64,000 bases of DNA from contig JALPQD010000240.1 of assembly GCA_023101885.1 (NCBI GenBank), positions 1,581,501-1,645,500 of the forward strand, in the 5' to 3' direction. The position numbers and the translations under genes were made by a program. Of the stretch, positions 12,031 to 24,967 are shown piece by piece. The notes beneath the pieces were generated by a model that worked only from the letters and a program-made list of their open reading frames with translations, searched no databases and had not been told where the DNA came from. Positions within the stretch are counted from its first letter, which is position 1; the number at the start of each line of letters is the position of its first letter. This DNA is from Typhlomys cinereus (taxonomy: Eukaryota; Chordata; Mammalia; Rodentia; Platacanthomyidae).

Positions 12031-15000
12031 TAACTGACTTTATTTAATTAATATGTCCTGCCTTTGCAGATTTTTAGTTTAAGGTGAAAAACAAAAGGAA
12101 TCATTTGTTTTCTTAGTGAGTATAGTGGAACAAATGTTGGTATTCTGATTTTCAGCTATCAGATGGCTCAGAGAATATGGTGCCATCTTGCCCCTCCTTC
12201 CCACTGTTCAGGCTTATAATCATAGTGTGCCCGTGGCCTTCAGGGTCTCCCTGAACAAATCACAGTGAAAACTGACATTGTAACAATCCAGTTCTCTTCT
12301 GGCACTTTGGCTTGATAAGCCCTGAAACGTTCTGTCTGACCACTTCTTCTAGGCAGGCTTGAAAAATTCCTCGGCTGGCCTTCTCCTAGCCTTCATCGGT
12401 GATTTCATTGGGAAACTATGTGTAAGATACTTTGGAAATAAATACACACAAGAAGTTACAATTCTGCTTGAATGACCCTCTACCTTGGAATGTCTAGAAC
12501 TGTGAGAATTGTAAGACCAAGAAATATGTCTTAGCTGCTGAATTGAAAAGTTACTATTCCTTATATGGAATCTTTACAGACAGGAAAGCAAAGTTGTGTA
12601 AACTAAATAGAGATTTTTTTTCCCCAGCCACATACATGCCTCATCCTTGAACCTGCATCATTTATAGCGTCCTTTGAGGCACCATGTCCTGAAAGTTCAT
12701 TGACTTCTTCATGATTTTCAGAATAGTTAGTGCTTGATGTGGGCTTTGATTATATTCAAAGGACCAAGGGGCACTGTACTCCTAAGGCACTGAGCCCAGT
12801 AGCACAGAGGTGTTAACAGAATGCTAACAGCAGAGGTCTGCTGGGAGCACTGCATGAGCACTTCCTTCTCCTGCCTTCCCCTGCCCTCCCTCCCTTCCCC
12901 TCTCATCTCTTTCTCTTCCCTTTTTCCCTTTCTCTTTTCTTGCAGTGCAACACGGCCCAACAAGAGAGCTAAAACCAGCTGTGAATCTTAAGACAAGAGG
13001 AAGCTCCCCTGCCTGCTCTCCAGGGAGTAGAAAAGCTCACTTTGAAGGAACATTAAAATATATTTCAAAATAAGTAAATTTAGAAAAGGATTTTTTAGTG
13101 GCAGCATACACTTCAGCTATGTGGTTTCAGGATATAGGAGTATACTTCCAGCTTGTCTATTCTTAACATCTCTAGGAGTTTGTGTAGCCCTGTTCTTTTA
13201 AGTGATTAGAATACCTTTATCTCAATTGAGGTATTTTGTTATCAGAATAAACACCAGCATTGCAAGAGGAAAGATTAGAGAAAGGCATCTTGTGTGACTC
13301 ACAAGTTAGGAAGAATAAGCACTGCAGATTCTTATTGCATTTGAAAGCACCATTTATCCTCAGAGGCTTTGATAGAAGCCAGGCTCTGGGTGATCTTGAT
13401 GTTGGTAAGTCTAATTTTCTAGTCTTTTATATCTCTAGTTGCTAAGCTACTGGTTTTTGCTCTTTGAAGATGCTAATACCTATCATATTCATATTTTCTA
13501 TTTCAGCAAAACCAGCTTGAATTTTTCCTCCCAGTGCTAATGCACGATGTGTGTAGGCATTGCTATGGGATCTAATCCTTCATTGCAGCTGATGCGTGCC
13601 TCTGTTCTCAGAGTTAATTTGCTGACTTTCTGCAAAGTTCAGTTTTCGTTACATGTCTGATCAAGTTTAACAATAATTTCCTATATTATATTATCCAAAG
13701 TAATGTTTGTTTATGAGCTTAGAGTCATATTTATTAACATCCATGATTAACTGAAAATTGCCCCATGTGGTATTTCAATCCACAAATGTGTTTTGATTAG
13801 AGAAGGGACAATTATTCCATTTGCATTTGATTCCAACACAAATGGTGTAATTTTCAGCTCTCTTAGTCAAAGAGACACTGGGAAAGGAAAGGCCTTAGAA
13901 AGACAGCCCATGAGGCTGCTTCTTTCTGATAATTTAGACCCTGATGTAATCTGTTTTACTTTGCAGCATATGTCTATAACATAATTTTTGGTGTGGATAA
14001 TTACTTTAATTGTTCACATCTTCTCTGAAACATCCCAAGGCATATCTGTTATGCTGCTTCACACTGCTCATTGTGTCCTTTCTAACATACTCATCCTCTT
14101 AGGATTGGTTGTCTGACTATTTAAACTTATGCTAATGCTTTGCATGTAAAAAACCAATACATGAGAAAATATATATATTCTAAAAAGATGATTTATGCTC
14201 TTCTGAATCCCAATGACTTCTCTGAAGCTTCAAAGCTTCAGGACTTGATCTAAATCCCCAGCCAGCCTTTATCTAAGAGAACAGCACTTACTTTTTCAGG
14301 GATTGCCTGGCCACACAGCAAGGGGTTCTGTGGGGTCACTTGATGCCACTTGGATGAGATTTCTAAACCAGCTTCAATGATGAGATGGTCTTTAAATCAT
14401 CGTTGTCCCAGGAAAGGGTCTAGTGACTGCTGGGCAGCCCCTTCACATTCACTGATGCATGAGGCACTGCTAGAGACTTTGGTAAAGAGAAGAACAAACC
14501 TTTGGACTCAATCATCAACATTTTTAACAGACTTGGGAAACAGTGAATGAATTATTCTATATTTTTATTCAAATCGAAAACTTGTAGAAGAGGACCCACC
14601 TTTTTGTTGTTTTTCCTGAAAGGAGAGCTGAGCAGGCACTGAAAATTTTGTTTTAATTTGTTTTAGGTCCTTGCAGAGTGATAGACAGGCACCAGTAACA
14701 ACGACCTCTGCATGGCTGGTGGGGTGAGTGACAGAACTAATGAATGAGTGAATGAATGAACCCTTCAGACTCATGATTACATGGTAGACCTGATGAACTC
14801 TAGATGTTTCTTGGCTCTGTTTGCCTAATTAGTGGTACCCCAAATTTTGCTCTAATTCGTAAGAGCCTTCCTATGCATCAGAAACACTTCTTAGATTTTT
14901 CTTCTGCTCAAATTCAATCTGCATAGAACCCCCGTTTCATGCCAGAATGGCAACACTAATAAATCAGCCAGTTCAAATTGAATAAATCTATTTAAATACT

Positions 15001-17033
15001 TATAAAATATTAAGGACGCATTTGGGAAAAGCCTCTAAGGTTATTGTGGCACCCATGTACCTCACAGTAACTAATTTATTAAGCAGTTTGCAAACCTGGG
15101 AAGAAAGGAAAAAGAAAAATGGTTTCATAAACCAAGAGCAGAAGCCAATTTTTCAGCTCAGATGATGAAAGGAAGCATGCATTTCTAATCAAAAAGACAG
15201 ATAAGCCTTCTTCCTCCCGCCGTTCCCTCACCAGCAAAGTGCCTTTTCATCATCAGCAACACTCCATTCCTAATGGCTGCCCAGGCCTTTCTGCACCTTC
15301 TCCCCACACTGGTAATGTACACACAGCATCCCTTTGAAACAAGAGCCCATTAGCTGTGGCACACTACCTTTTCACATGACGCTCTTCTGTTGCAAGTCAT
15401 CAATGCAGCGCTAAATCATCCCTACTGGGCATGCTCAGAAACCTGTCAGAAGGATAAACTGATATTTAGAGCCATAGCATAGAAATTGCTTTTCAGCATC
15501 CATGAAGGACAGTTAGAAAAAAAGAAAAAAGGAAAGAAAACGGCGATAAACTAGATAGCCCCTTTTCCCGGCTCTGGTCCTTTCACTGTGGGGAGTTTCT
15601 CTGCCAGATCTCTAAGGCAGTCCTGTGAGATCCTCCCTCTGATGCCCTTGTGCAGAGGGGTCAGGTCCACACACTTCCTTTGTGTGGTAGGTATTGTGGA
15701 TTGCCGTCATCATCTGGCACCTAGTGTTACCTGTGTCTTCCCAGGTATTTGTAGTTCAGGTGAAGGAACGGAAACAGCATTTCTGCTCAAAACCACAGAT
15801 GTTGTTGAGAGCAGAAGTCACAGATGCCAACAGAACATATCATGCTCATTTGGTCCAAACATTTTCCCACATGTTCCCTGAGGAGGAATCCACTTCTTTT
15901 TCCCACCTCTCACTACCTTGGCCTAGTTGAACATGTATCAACAGGAATAATAATGAGTTTTGCTTAAAACACCATCTTGAGAAGGCTGCACGTAGGAAGG
16001 CAGAACTTGCAGGAGTTGCTTTGCGCTTCATTTCAAGGCTCGTTCTTAATGACTCATGCGCTTAACTCGGCAGTGTCTTTTGTTAGAATCATTGACCAAA
16101 TTTTTGTAGAGTAATGAATATGGTGGCTTAAGGAGGCTATCAAGAGTGATATTTTCAAAGGCAAAAAATCAAAAGACGTTTGATAGAGGTAGCATCTACT
16201 TCCTTTCACTCACAGTAAAAGGAGAGGAGAGTCTTGACTGTCTAAGAAGTCACACCTTTGTTTGCAACCAAATCTTTCAGGCACAGATGGTCTAACTTGC
16301 ATTTTCCTAACCTGCTCACACACAGCAAGCATCTGCTTCTCATCTTCTTTGCTGGATGATGCTCAGAAGGAAACAAGGGCTTGGAGAATGAAGATTCTTC
16401 TTTATCGGAGAAGAATGACACGTCCCCATCACTCTAATCAACTGAGACTACTATGACAATGGCAGTTTCTGAGCTAACCTGTGTCCTTACCCTCCTTGGT
16501 GACTTCCCACACTTCTGACCCCATCCAGCACCTCTTTGGGGACCAGGCTGCTCTGATGGGATCCAGTTGTCCAGTTGTGATATCAATGTATGGGAGTTTC
16601 TAGAGTTTGGTGATTTTGAGATTGATGGACTGAGCTCTTTTTATAGGTCACTCACTGCCTCAGTTGTCTTTCGACGAAGCAGGCAATCGAGGAAGAGCAA
16701 AATGTCCCGCCAGAGCTCAGTAGAGTTATCTCCCTGCCCCCCGCCCTGACTTGCAGGGCTTCCTTGGCAGTGACACTGACCCCAGCACTCCAGAAGTTGA
16801 CTTTGTCCAGACCATGTCATTGTCACAGCCTGTGAGCCAAACAGTCGCCTTTGAGGCCAGACCACTAGTTCTTAACATGAGCACCAACAGGAAAGCTTCC
16901 TCCGGCAAGTTTCCAGATGGATTCTTATAGCTAGACATTTGCCCAGTACAGCAAATCCATGAGTCTTTGGCACATACAATGCACACTTTTATTCCCGGTT
17001 CACTGTTCTATGATATAATCTCAAAGAACTAAG
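12031..17033. other. Long single-copy interval, no gene recognised
   Basis: About 5 kb contain no repeat I recognise. Noted inside are a CT-rich block at 12860-12945, a 9-bp perfect hairpin at 14222-14241 ('ctgaagctt'/'aagcttcag', 2-nt loop) and an A/G-rich patch at 15517-15541. The interval 15180-15480 looks low in repeats and moderately GC, so it could be a conserved non-coding element. The frames here, up to 97 codons, carry no motif I can name. Confidence 0.45.
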
Positions 17034-17055
17034 GTGTGTGTGTGTATGTGTGTGT

Positions 17056-17089
<34 letters not shown>
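17034..17089 (+). repeat. (TG)n microsatellite
   Basis: About 56 bp of TG repeats with two TATG interruptions. It is not attached to any SINE body I can see. Confidence 0.95.
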
Positions 17090-17091
<2 letters not shown>

Positions 17092-17747
17092 GGGATAACA
17101 GGGGAGGATAGAGAGAAATAGGTGGAATAGGTGGAACATGACTAGATGGAAAAAAGTGAGGAGACATCTAGAACACTGAAGGCGGTGGTGGGATTTGGGG
17201 TTCAGAATGGGATGGGGAGTCAAAGAAACTCCAGACAGGGTTGCACGATGCCTTCCATAGGGCTGTTTTCAGTCACTTTCCAGTACTGTTTCCTGACCTC
17301 ATGAAAGCTGAGAGGGATTTCAAGAGGCTCTGTGCTTCTCCAATGCACTGACTGATTGGAACATGGGTGGTTTGCCATTCTTCCAGGTTCCAATATGATA
17401 GAAGTATCTTGGGGAGCCAGGAGAGAAACAATCCTACAGGTTAAACAGGCAGTAAGGGACCTCTGTAGATGTCTTTTGAATGAAAGTCTGTGGAAGATTA
17501 AGAAAAGATCAAAATAGAGGTTTCAGTAAAAGTCAGAGGCTGGGACTCTGGTCTACAACCATGGGCCCAACTGAGCTGCCAGTGACAGGTGTAGGTCCAA
17601 GAGACAGGAGTGTAGGGATGGGCAGAAAGCATGGCACAAGTGCTTGGGAGCAAATAAACTGGATTTGATGGCAGTGGAAAGAGCAACTGGACAGATGTAT
17701 GGATTTGCACAAAATACTTTGTAATTCTTTATTTTGCCTTCATTTGG
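17090..17747. other. Non-coding spacer
   Basis: No element was recognised between the TG tract and the L1 tail. Confidence 0.4.
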
Positions 17748-20404
17748 ACTTTTTGAAAACATTTTTATTGAGAATTTTCATATACAAACAAAATGAGTTT
17801 ATGTCCTTGTCCCATCTGCCTCTTTTCTCTCCATTCTCTCTTATCCTTTCCTTCTTCACTAATCCAGCCACATCCCTCCTGTCCTCCTGTCATCTGCATG
17901 TGTGGATCACAGCACTCCCTGGGGGATGCCTATGCTAGTAAGGAACAGGTCTCTCTGGTAGTATATGTGGCTTTTGAGTGGGCAAAATCATGAATGGGAG
18001 AAGTCCCTTCTTTTGTCTAGCACTTGCCTCAGAGATTCTTTCTGATTATAGTGGTTTCTCCTGAGATCCTCTCTGGCCCATGGTGGGATGTTAATATGTC
18101 AGCCGTCGTGTAGATCTGATGGTAGTAGATCTCACTGTGATGAGCTCCTGGATGCAGCAGCCGTGTCATGACTGGAGTGTCCAGACTCACAGACCTTCCC
18201 ACTTCTAGACTTTTAAATTTACTGTCCTCTCTTCTGCAAGGTTTCCTGACCCTTGGAATGGGGAGAAATTTTAATGGTCTGATTAGGGCTGAACATTCGA
18301 AGGTCGCCAATACTCTGCACTCTGGCCTGTGCTTTTCTACCTCTGTAATCTTCATGACTGACGCCATTGCACTAGGGTGCTTCTTGATTGAGATTGAGAA
18401 CTTTTCTTATGTAAGGGTATAATAAAAAGTGTTTAGATGGTAGTGTACTATCAAGTATTTTTAGTTAACACTAAGACTTCTGTTCCTGCCTAGTGTCTAT
18501 TTTCTCCCCTTCTACTGTTATTTGTACAGGTTTGCAGTACCAGATGTGTTCACTGGTAATGCAAGGGGATTTAGAACCCATCATGAGAGAAATGGGTCAC
18601 CCATGGGTCTTACATACTGCTATTGCTCCCCTGGATTCTTACCAGGGTTGTGGCTTACAGCATTCATAACAGGGTGTGGCCATTGATCACAACCCCTTGC
18701 AGTCTTCCCCCCCCTTAGACCTTGCTAAGTCCTAGCCCTTATCTCTCCTGCACTTTAAGACTTTTTTTTATTCTTGTCTTATTCTCTTATTTGCCTATTT
18801 TTTTGTCTCTACTTACTTGTGATATTCCCATCCCTTAACTAATGTTCCTTTGCAGCTTGTGGGTGTTATAGAAGCATCCTTCTAGGTATATCATTCTGAA
18901 GGTTCAATGCTAGGATCCATGCATGAAGGAAAACATGTGACATTTGTCTTTGTGCACTGCAATATTTCGCGCAGTATAATTTTTTCCAGCTCCATGCAAT
19001 TACCAACAAATTTCATTGATTTCTTTCTTGACAGCTGAATAGTATGCACCACATCTTCATTATCCATTCCTCTGCTTTGGACATCTAGACTGATGCCATT
19101 TGTTTGCTGTGAACATAAATGTGCATGTATCTTTGTATTAAAATATAGGAATCTTTGGGAATATACACAAAAGTGGCATAACTGAGTTCATACGGTATAT
19201 TGATTTTTAACATTTTTAGAAACCTCCATACTGATTTCAAAAGGGTGGTATAAGTTTGCATTTCCATCAGCAATAAATGGGATATCCCTTCTCCCTGTAT
19301 CCTTGCCAGCATTTCTCATTACTTGTGTCTTGTATTTTAGTCATTTTGATAGGGTGAGATGATATCTCAGGGTGGTTTTAAGTTGCATTTCCCTAATGGG
19401 TAGGGAGGTAGAACATTTTTTTAAGGTATTTGTTAGGCATTTGAATTTCATTCTGTGAAATTCTTTTTTGTTCCAAAGTCCATTTTTAAATTGGGTTGTT
19501 TGCTTCCTTGATAGTTAATTTTCTGAGTTCTTGGTGTGCTCTGGACATTAGTCTTCGATCAGATATTTGGCTAGTGAAGATTTTCTTCCATTCCATGAGT
19601 TGCTTTTTTGCTCTATTGACAGTATCTCTTGCTGAACAGAAGCTTTTTAAGTTCATGAAATCCCCCTTGTTGAGTCTTGGTCTTATTTCTTGTGAGTTTG
19701 GAGGTCTTATGCAGAAAGTGCTGACCTGGGCCAATCAGTTCCAATGCACTCCCTATTCTTTCTGCCAGGATTTTATACTCATTGGTCTAAAATTAAGGTC
19801 TTTGAACCATTTGGAGTTAGTTTTCATGCAGAGTGACAGATAAGGATCTAGTTTCATTCTTCTGCATGCTGATATCCAATTTTTCCATGCCATTTGTTGA
19901 AGATGTTGTCCTTTTTCCAATGACTTTCTTTGGCACCCATGTCAAAAATCAATTGACCGTAGGTACATGAGCTAATATCTAAGTCGTCAGTTCTAATCCA
20001 TTGATTCATAACTATGTTTTGGAGCTAGTAACAGCTTTTTTTATTATTATGGTTTTGTAATATAATTTAAGGTCTGGTATGATAATATTTCCAGCAGAGT
20101 TTTTATTACTCAGAATTGTTTTTGCTGTCCTGGGAATTTTATATTCCATATGAATTTTAAGATTGTTTTACCAATTTCTGTTAAGAATTGCATTGGAATT
20201 TTGATTGCTATTGCATTGAATCTGTATATTGCTTTTGGTAGGATGATCATTTTTACAATGTTAATTCTACTAATCCAGGAACATGGGAGGTCTTTCCACC
20301 TTCTGATGGCTTCTGTAATTTCTTTTTTTTTTTAGTGCTTTAAAGTTTTCATTGTACAGGCTTTCACATTCTTGGCTAGGTTTATTCCAAGGCATTACGT
20401 TTGG
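17748..20404 (-). mobile_element. Older L1 (Lx-like), 3'UTR plus half of ORF2
   Basis: This antisense L1 starts near 'acatttttattgagaatttt', which matches older rodent L1 tails and differs from the 62-kb type. Its 3'UTR contains 'cagcagccgtgtcatgac'-type blocks. ORF2 runs from the stop at about 18910 to 20404. Sequence divergence from the younger copies and frequent stops suggest greater age. Similarity ends near 'ggtttattccaaggcatta', the 5' truncation. Confidence 0.85.
18910..20404 (-). pseudogene. L1 ORF2 fragment, degraded
   Basis: The minus strand shows degraded ORF2 C-terminal sequence. A FMNLKSFCSARDTVNRAKKQ-type stretch with MEWKKIFTSQISDRR follows at 19.5-19.7 kb, and a LLKSVWRFLK-type piece lies near 19.2 kb. 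Stops and frame changes break it. It lacks the endonuclease and most or all of the polymerase domain. Confidence 0.8.
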
Positions 20405-20558
20405 ACTTTTATTAATTTTGCAAATATTTTTCCTTTTCGAAGACATTTGTGGTTTTACTCATCTTGACTCCTTGCTTTGATGACAGCAGATAACACTGTT
20501 TCACTTGCTAGTGTTATCTTCCTCTTGGCCAACAGCATGCTATTTGCCTTTCCTTAAA

Positions 20559-20784
20559 AAGATGCTAAGGGGGGGGGTTGGAGAGGTGGCTCAGGGGTTA
20601 AGCCTCTGCTTTGCAGGCGGAAGGTCCTGAGTTCCGATCCTAGACCCCACGTATAGATGCCGGCCAGAAGCCAGGGTGGCCTGCGTTTCTGGTCCTGGTA
20701 GGGCGGAGCCTGTGAAACCCGGGGCAGAGTAGACAAGTAGAAGGTGGAGGCGTCCATGGTGGTTCCCGAATTCGCCCGTGGTTC

Positions 20785-20818
<34 letters not shown>

Positions 20819-20840
20819 TGAATAAAAAAAAAGATGCTAA
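20559..20840 (+). repeat. Type A B2-like SINE flanked by 'aagatgctaa'
   Basis: This sense SINE (body about 20572-20830) begins 'ttggagaggtggctcagggg'. It carries an A-box-like 'ggtggctcagggg' and a B-box-like 'gagttccgatcct', ends in (CA)n at 20789-20816 and 'ttgaataaaaaa', and includes AATAAA. It lies between direct repeats 'aagatgctaa' at 20559-20568 and 20831-20840. The next SINE follows immediately. Confidence 0.95.
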
Positions 20841-21121
20841 GGGGGCTGGAGAGATGGCTTGGGGGTTATGAGTCTGCCCCCAAATAGAAGGTCCTGAGTT
20901 CAGATCTCCAGTCCCAAGTTAAAAAAAAAACTGCAGCAGCTTGTACTTCTGAACCTGGTGGGTAGAGCCTGGGAAATCCCAGAGCTAGAAGCAATCCAGG
21001 ATGATTCCCAAAGTCACCCTTGGTCTTCCACAGGCACACACAGTGCCCTCTGAGACACACACACACACACATAATAATAATAATCAATAAAACAAAATAA
21101 GAAGATGCTAAAGACAGTGTT
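20831..21121 (+). repeat. Type B (older) B2-like SINE at the same target site
   Basis: The body starts 'gggggctggagagatggctt' and has the diagnostic older right half ('agcctgggaaatcccag', 'aagcaatccaggatgattcc'). It ends in (CA)n, (ATA)n and 'caataaaacaaaat'. It is bracketed by 'aagatgctaa' at 20831-20840 and 21112-21121. The two SINEs therefore share three copies of one target word. Confidence 0.95.
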
Positions 21122-21209
21122 GTTTACCATAACCCTTCCTAGTAGAAATTCAATACAATCTACATAAGATAATAAAACCTTTGAGTTAGCTCCATGTAAG
21201 CAGTGTAAA

Positions 21210-21285
21210 GAAACAATTTTTTTTTTTGTGCTTCTGGGGTTTGAGCCCAGATCTCTATTACTGAACCATACTCCTACTCCAGATA
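21210..21285 (-). repeat. ID/B1-like SINE fragment
   Basis: A T-run (poly(A) on the minus strand) is followed by 'gcttctggggtttgagccca', 'ctattactgaaccatac' and 'ctcctactcc'. This is the antisense order of a tRNA-derived ID-type SINE ('ggttcaatccccag' B-box region). Confidence 0.5.
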
Positions 21286-24184
21286 AGACTAATTTTAATA
21301 AAAACATTTTGCTTAATCCAACATGTACTCCATATAAGTATTAGTCATGAAAAGATTTTACAATTTTCCTTTTGAATTTTGTTCAATTTTTATACTTACA
21401 GAACATTGCAACTCCGATATTTCATGTCAGTAGCTGTAAATGCCTTGTGCCTCTTGGGTTGGGCAGGATAGTTTTAGCAAGAGTTAACCAGCTGATGCTA
21501 TTATGAGCTCTATATCCTTAGAAAAGTTCCTCAACTTCTAAAAGTTTTATTTTTTTTCACTATAAAATGGAACTCTAGTAAAGTCTGATTGGTCTGATGA
21601 GTAGAGTTCACCAAAAGCCGGACACGGTGCCTGGCTTTCAGGAGCACTTCAGACATTGCGATAATCCTAGGATTGTGCCAGAAGTTCCGTGCTGGTGTCC
21701 AGCATTCAGAACTTGCCCACACTAAGCTTCTCATTCATTTCTAAGAACATTAGACTTCTGATTTCTTTCGACATTTTTGGATTATACATACTTCAGTTTT
21801 GTCTGGTAATTTTCAATCAGCCAGAGGCTATTTGGACACCTCCTGTCTCTTCCAGGAATATTTGACAATGGCTGAGGACATTCTGGCTGTCATACTGAGG
21901 GTTAGACACTGGAACAGGGCACAGCGACTGGAAGGCAGGGGCGTGGGTAAACCCACCTGCAGGTCTATGACAATGTCTCAGAAGCAAAAGCTGTCTAAAT
22001 ACAAACCTCAAAGGTGCTGATATGGAAACTTTCAACTGGACTCTCTGGTTTACATAAGCATATTTGATTGATTATTCTTTTTTTAGACAATCTAGTCTAT
22101 AAGTTTCAAGTAAACTCGCATAGGGAGCCCCCCCCCGACCTGGGCAATGTGAAGTCTGCAGTAGAAAGTCCTCACATGTACTGCTTGGATGATCTGGAGG
22201 GAGAGCAGCGTGACTTAATATGGGAGTCGAATGAGCTCTACTCTTGCGACCCGCCACCACTCAGCAGTTCACTATTGTGGGGCCGATTGGCTCCTGACAA
22301 GGACTTGGCTGTGGCCAGACTTGTTTCTCTGCCAACAGAGAGTGCCATGTGAAAGCTGACAGCTGCCTTCCTGTCCCCTCCAGTCTGCCTGCTGTGTCAC
22401 AGAAGCCAGGGAAAGGCAGGGGCACCTCAAAGCATCAGTTTTGGGCCAGGTGGCCACATGAGATGGTCCATTCACACTTCGGTCTCCTATCTATAAGTTA
22501 CAACAAAGTTATGCAACTTCTTTCAAGACCTCGATAAGGACTTGAGAGTCATGGATTTCTTCCTCCCCCCAGCCTTCCTAAGATGAGCTCAGAGGCCCAG
22601 TTCACTCTCAGCGTTTCCCCTGGGACTTGTGAGCTGTGACTGTGGGAGACACATGCTGGACCGTTTCTTCTTAGCGTTCACATAGGGGAGTCTCTGTCAA
22701 GACTTTTTCTCACCTCAGCGAATGTCTGTATTTGGATCCCTTTCCTGCCACTGCACTATCTTCCTCTTAATGTTTTCCAGCTCTCGTACCCTGCCTTCTC
22801 TCGGTTCACTGGTGCTCATCTCCCACGGACCTACACAGACCTGCACAGACAGATGGTTCGAATCTACTCTGTACTTGAACGCTCTGATTCTCACTTGAGG
22901 ATCTTTTCTTCTCTTGCCCTCTGGATTCGGCCTTCCAAAGAACAACCCTTTGTCTTTGCTTTGTCAGTGATTTTTGTGGCCAGCCGTTGATAGTGCCCAT
23001 CATTCCCAATGACCAGAGGGGCTCTCTCACTTCATCCTCTGTTCACAAAGATGGATGATGGATCTACTCGTGGCAACTTCAGCTTTGCACGCTGTGTCGG
23101 GAGCTGGGCTGATGAAGCAACAATGCCCTGACCGCTCATTCTACTGACCTCTGTTTCTGGTAGCCTGGTGAACTCTCTATGCAAAAAAAGATGGCTCTCG
23201 ACAAAGGCAGGAGCTAGACCAGAACCCCCATGCTGACCATTAAAAATCGAAGTAAGTAGGAAGCCCCGAAAGGAAATGCTCTGGCTTTAAGACCATGACT
23301 CGTGAGCAGATGGAGGAAAGCCAAGGGGCTGGCTGCTCCTGCTTGCCACGGCTGGAGAGCTGCTCGTCTCCCCCATGGCTTCCATTCTTACTGAATAATC
23401 AGGCTCCTTCTGGCCACCTGGAAAATGCAGAGTTAAGCACCTGCTAAAGGAGAGGTGGTGAGCTCTGGGCCTGCCACCACCGATCCATCTGCAGCACGAC
23501 GCAGCACTCACCAGCTGCCGCCGCTACCATGAGGGAGGAGCACTATCCTTTGATGACAGATAGCATCAGCACAATACTGAAACACAGAGAAGCCTCATGT
23601 TAGCCCACAGTGGGGAGGTTCAGGTTCACAACCCCACCCGCCGAGGAAAGAGTCTGCGGGAGCCAGACGGGAGACTAGTGAGAGTGACGGTTGCCGCCCT
23701 CTGAGCACCAGGCTGCCGCAGTCCTAGAGGAGCAGAAGGCGCCTGGGCCTGCCTGGCACTCGCTGTAGGAAAATGATGCTGTTGGGAGTGCCAAGGAAAC
23801 CTTCCCTTTGCACAGAGCAGTTTTCTCTTTTATCTGAAGAGAGCTTGACTACGAAGACAGATGAAGAGAAAAGAGCAGGGGAAGTTTCTGGCCCTGCTTT
23901 TGGGCTTGTGTGCAGGCCCTTGTATTTTGCTTCGCTCCTGTCATTTCACTGCTCCCCTGTCAACCTCGTGAAGCATCACCGAATACGATGAACTGTGTGA
24001 TTGATGAGGGGCCTGTGGCGTCTGTACATAGGCCTCAGTTCCTAGAAACAGGCTGTAACACTAAAGAACTTCAGGTAATTTTGTCGGGGGATGCTAGATC
24101 AGAATAAAGACATGCAGGTGAAATCACTCTCAAGTTTTCTGGTCTGGTGTTTGTATCAAGGCAGAAGGAGAAATGGAACAAAAC
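21286..24184. other. Repeat-poor, GC-richer interval without a recognised gene
   Basis: About 2.9 kb lack clear repeats. Composition rises toward 23.0-23.8 kb (see the CpG feature). A nine-C run lies near 22130. Frames reach 97 codons on the minus strand near 24.6 kb, outside this interval, but none has a domain I can name. An exon or promoter cannot be excluded. Confidence 0.4.
23461..23770. promoter_or_regulatory. CpG-enriched patch
   Basis: By hand count about 14 CpG fall in roughly 300 bp at high GC content, clearly denser than the flanks, which are CpG-poor. It could mark a weak CpG island, an exon or an unmethylated regulatory element. No TATA box, initiator or long frame supports a specific promoter. 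Confidence 0.3.
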
Positions 24185-24345
24185 ATTGGTCTGTTTTCTG
24201 TGTGCCAGGCCCCATTGCAAGAATACATTACTCATTAAGTTGAGAGACCTTCTGAGAAACTGGAGAATCTGATGTGCGGAGTGAAACTTCTCCAAGTCCA
24301 CACTGCTAGGAAGTGCTGGAGGCAAGACTAAAAATCTAGGCATGA
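24185..24345 (+). repeat. MIR-family fragment
   Basis: The order 'tctgtgtgccaggccccatt', 'acattactcattaag', 'agtccacactgctaggaagt' and 'gctggaggcaagac' matches the MIR layout ('tgtgccaggcact ... cacagctagtaagtggcagag'). It is old and diverged. Confidence 0.55.
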
Positions 24346-24967
24346 AGGCTGAGAACCAGGAGACCAGATTGGGCCCAGGCAGCTCATATATATGCTCCTA
24401 TCATTTGAGAGCAGCTATGAATTTCATTTATCCACTAGTAGACCTTTTTTTTCTAATTCATGTTTAAACAATGTGTGACAGCTCATTTCTAAAATACATG
24501 TTTCTCACTTCTAAAAACTTTGGACAACTCGAGTCAGGTACCTAAGTGTTTTCCCCCACAGGTCTTGCTCAGGCCTTGTGTAGATGGAAGGTCTTGAATC
24601 ATAACTGGGTTCCCTCCAAATGTAATGTGTTGGGAGATTTTCTGACCCAGTACGTCAACTGTGCAGACCTGTGTGATCAAAACCTTTTGATGACGTGCGG
24701 CATGGAGGACACAAGGGAGCACAAGTGTAGAGTGTGGTGGGAAGCAAAGCTGTCTGTTTATGCCCTCTGGACCTTCTAGAGTCACCTTTGTTGTTGTCTC
24801 CCATGGATCTGCTTGTTTTACCAGCACCAGTGAGCAATTATTGTCTTCAAGAGTATGTTTAACTCAGTAAGTTTAACTCAGAGCTTGTAGTTACCACACT
24901 TGACAAAGGAATTTGTCACTAATGACGGAACTAATCTGTGTACTGAGTCTCAGCTTCATAACTCTCT
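24346..24967. other. Non-coding spacer
   Basis: No recognised element lies here. A short direct duplication of 'gtttaactcag' sits near 24855-24880. Confidence 0.4.

Noticed and set aside
13085..13130. Possible U6-like snRNA start ('gtggcagcatacacttcag')
   Set aside because: Only a short similarity; the conserved U6 centre and 3' end are missing.
15694..15930. 78-codon frame with a hydrophobic start preceded by an acceptor-like 'gtgtcttcccag'
   Set aside because: The hydrophobic start and splice-like site are suggestive, but no partner exon, family match or donor site was found.
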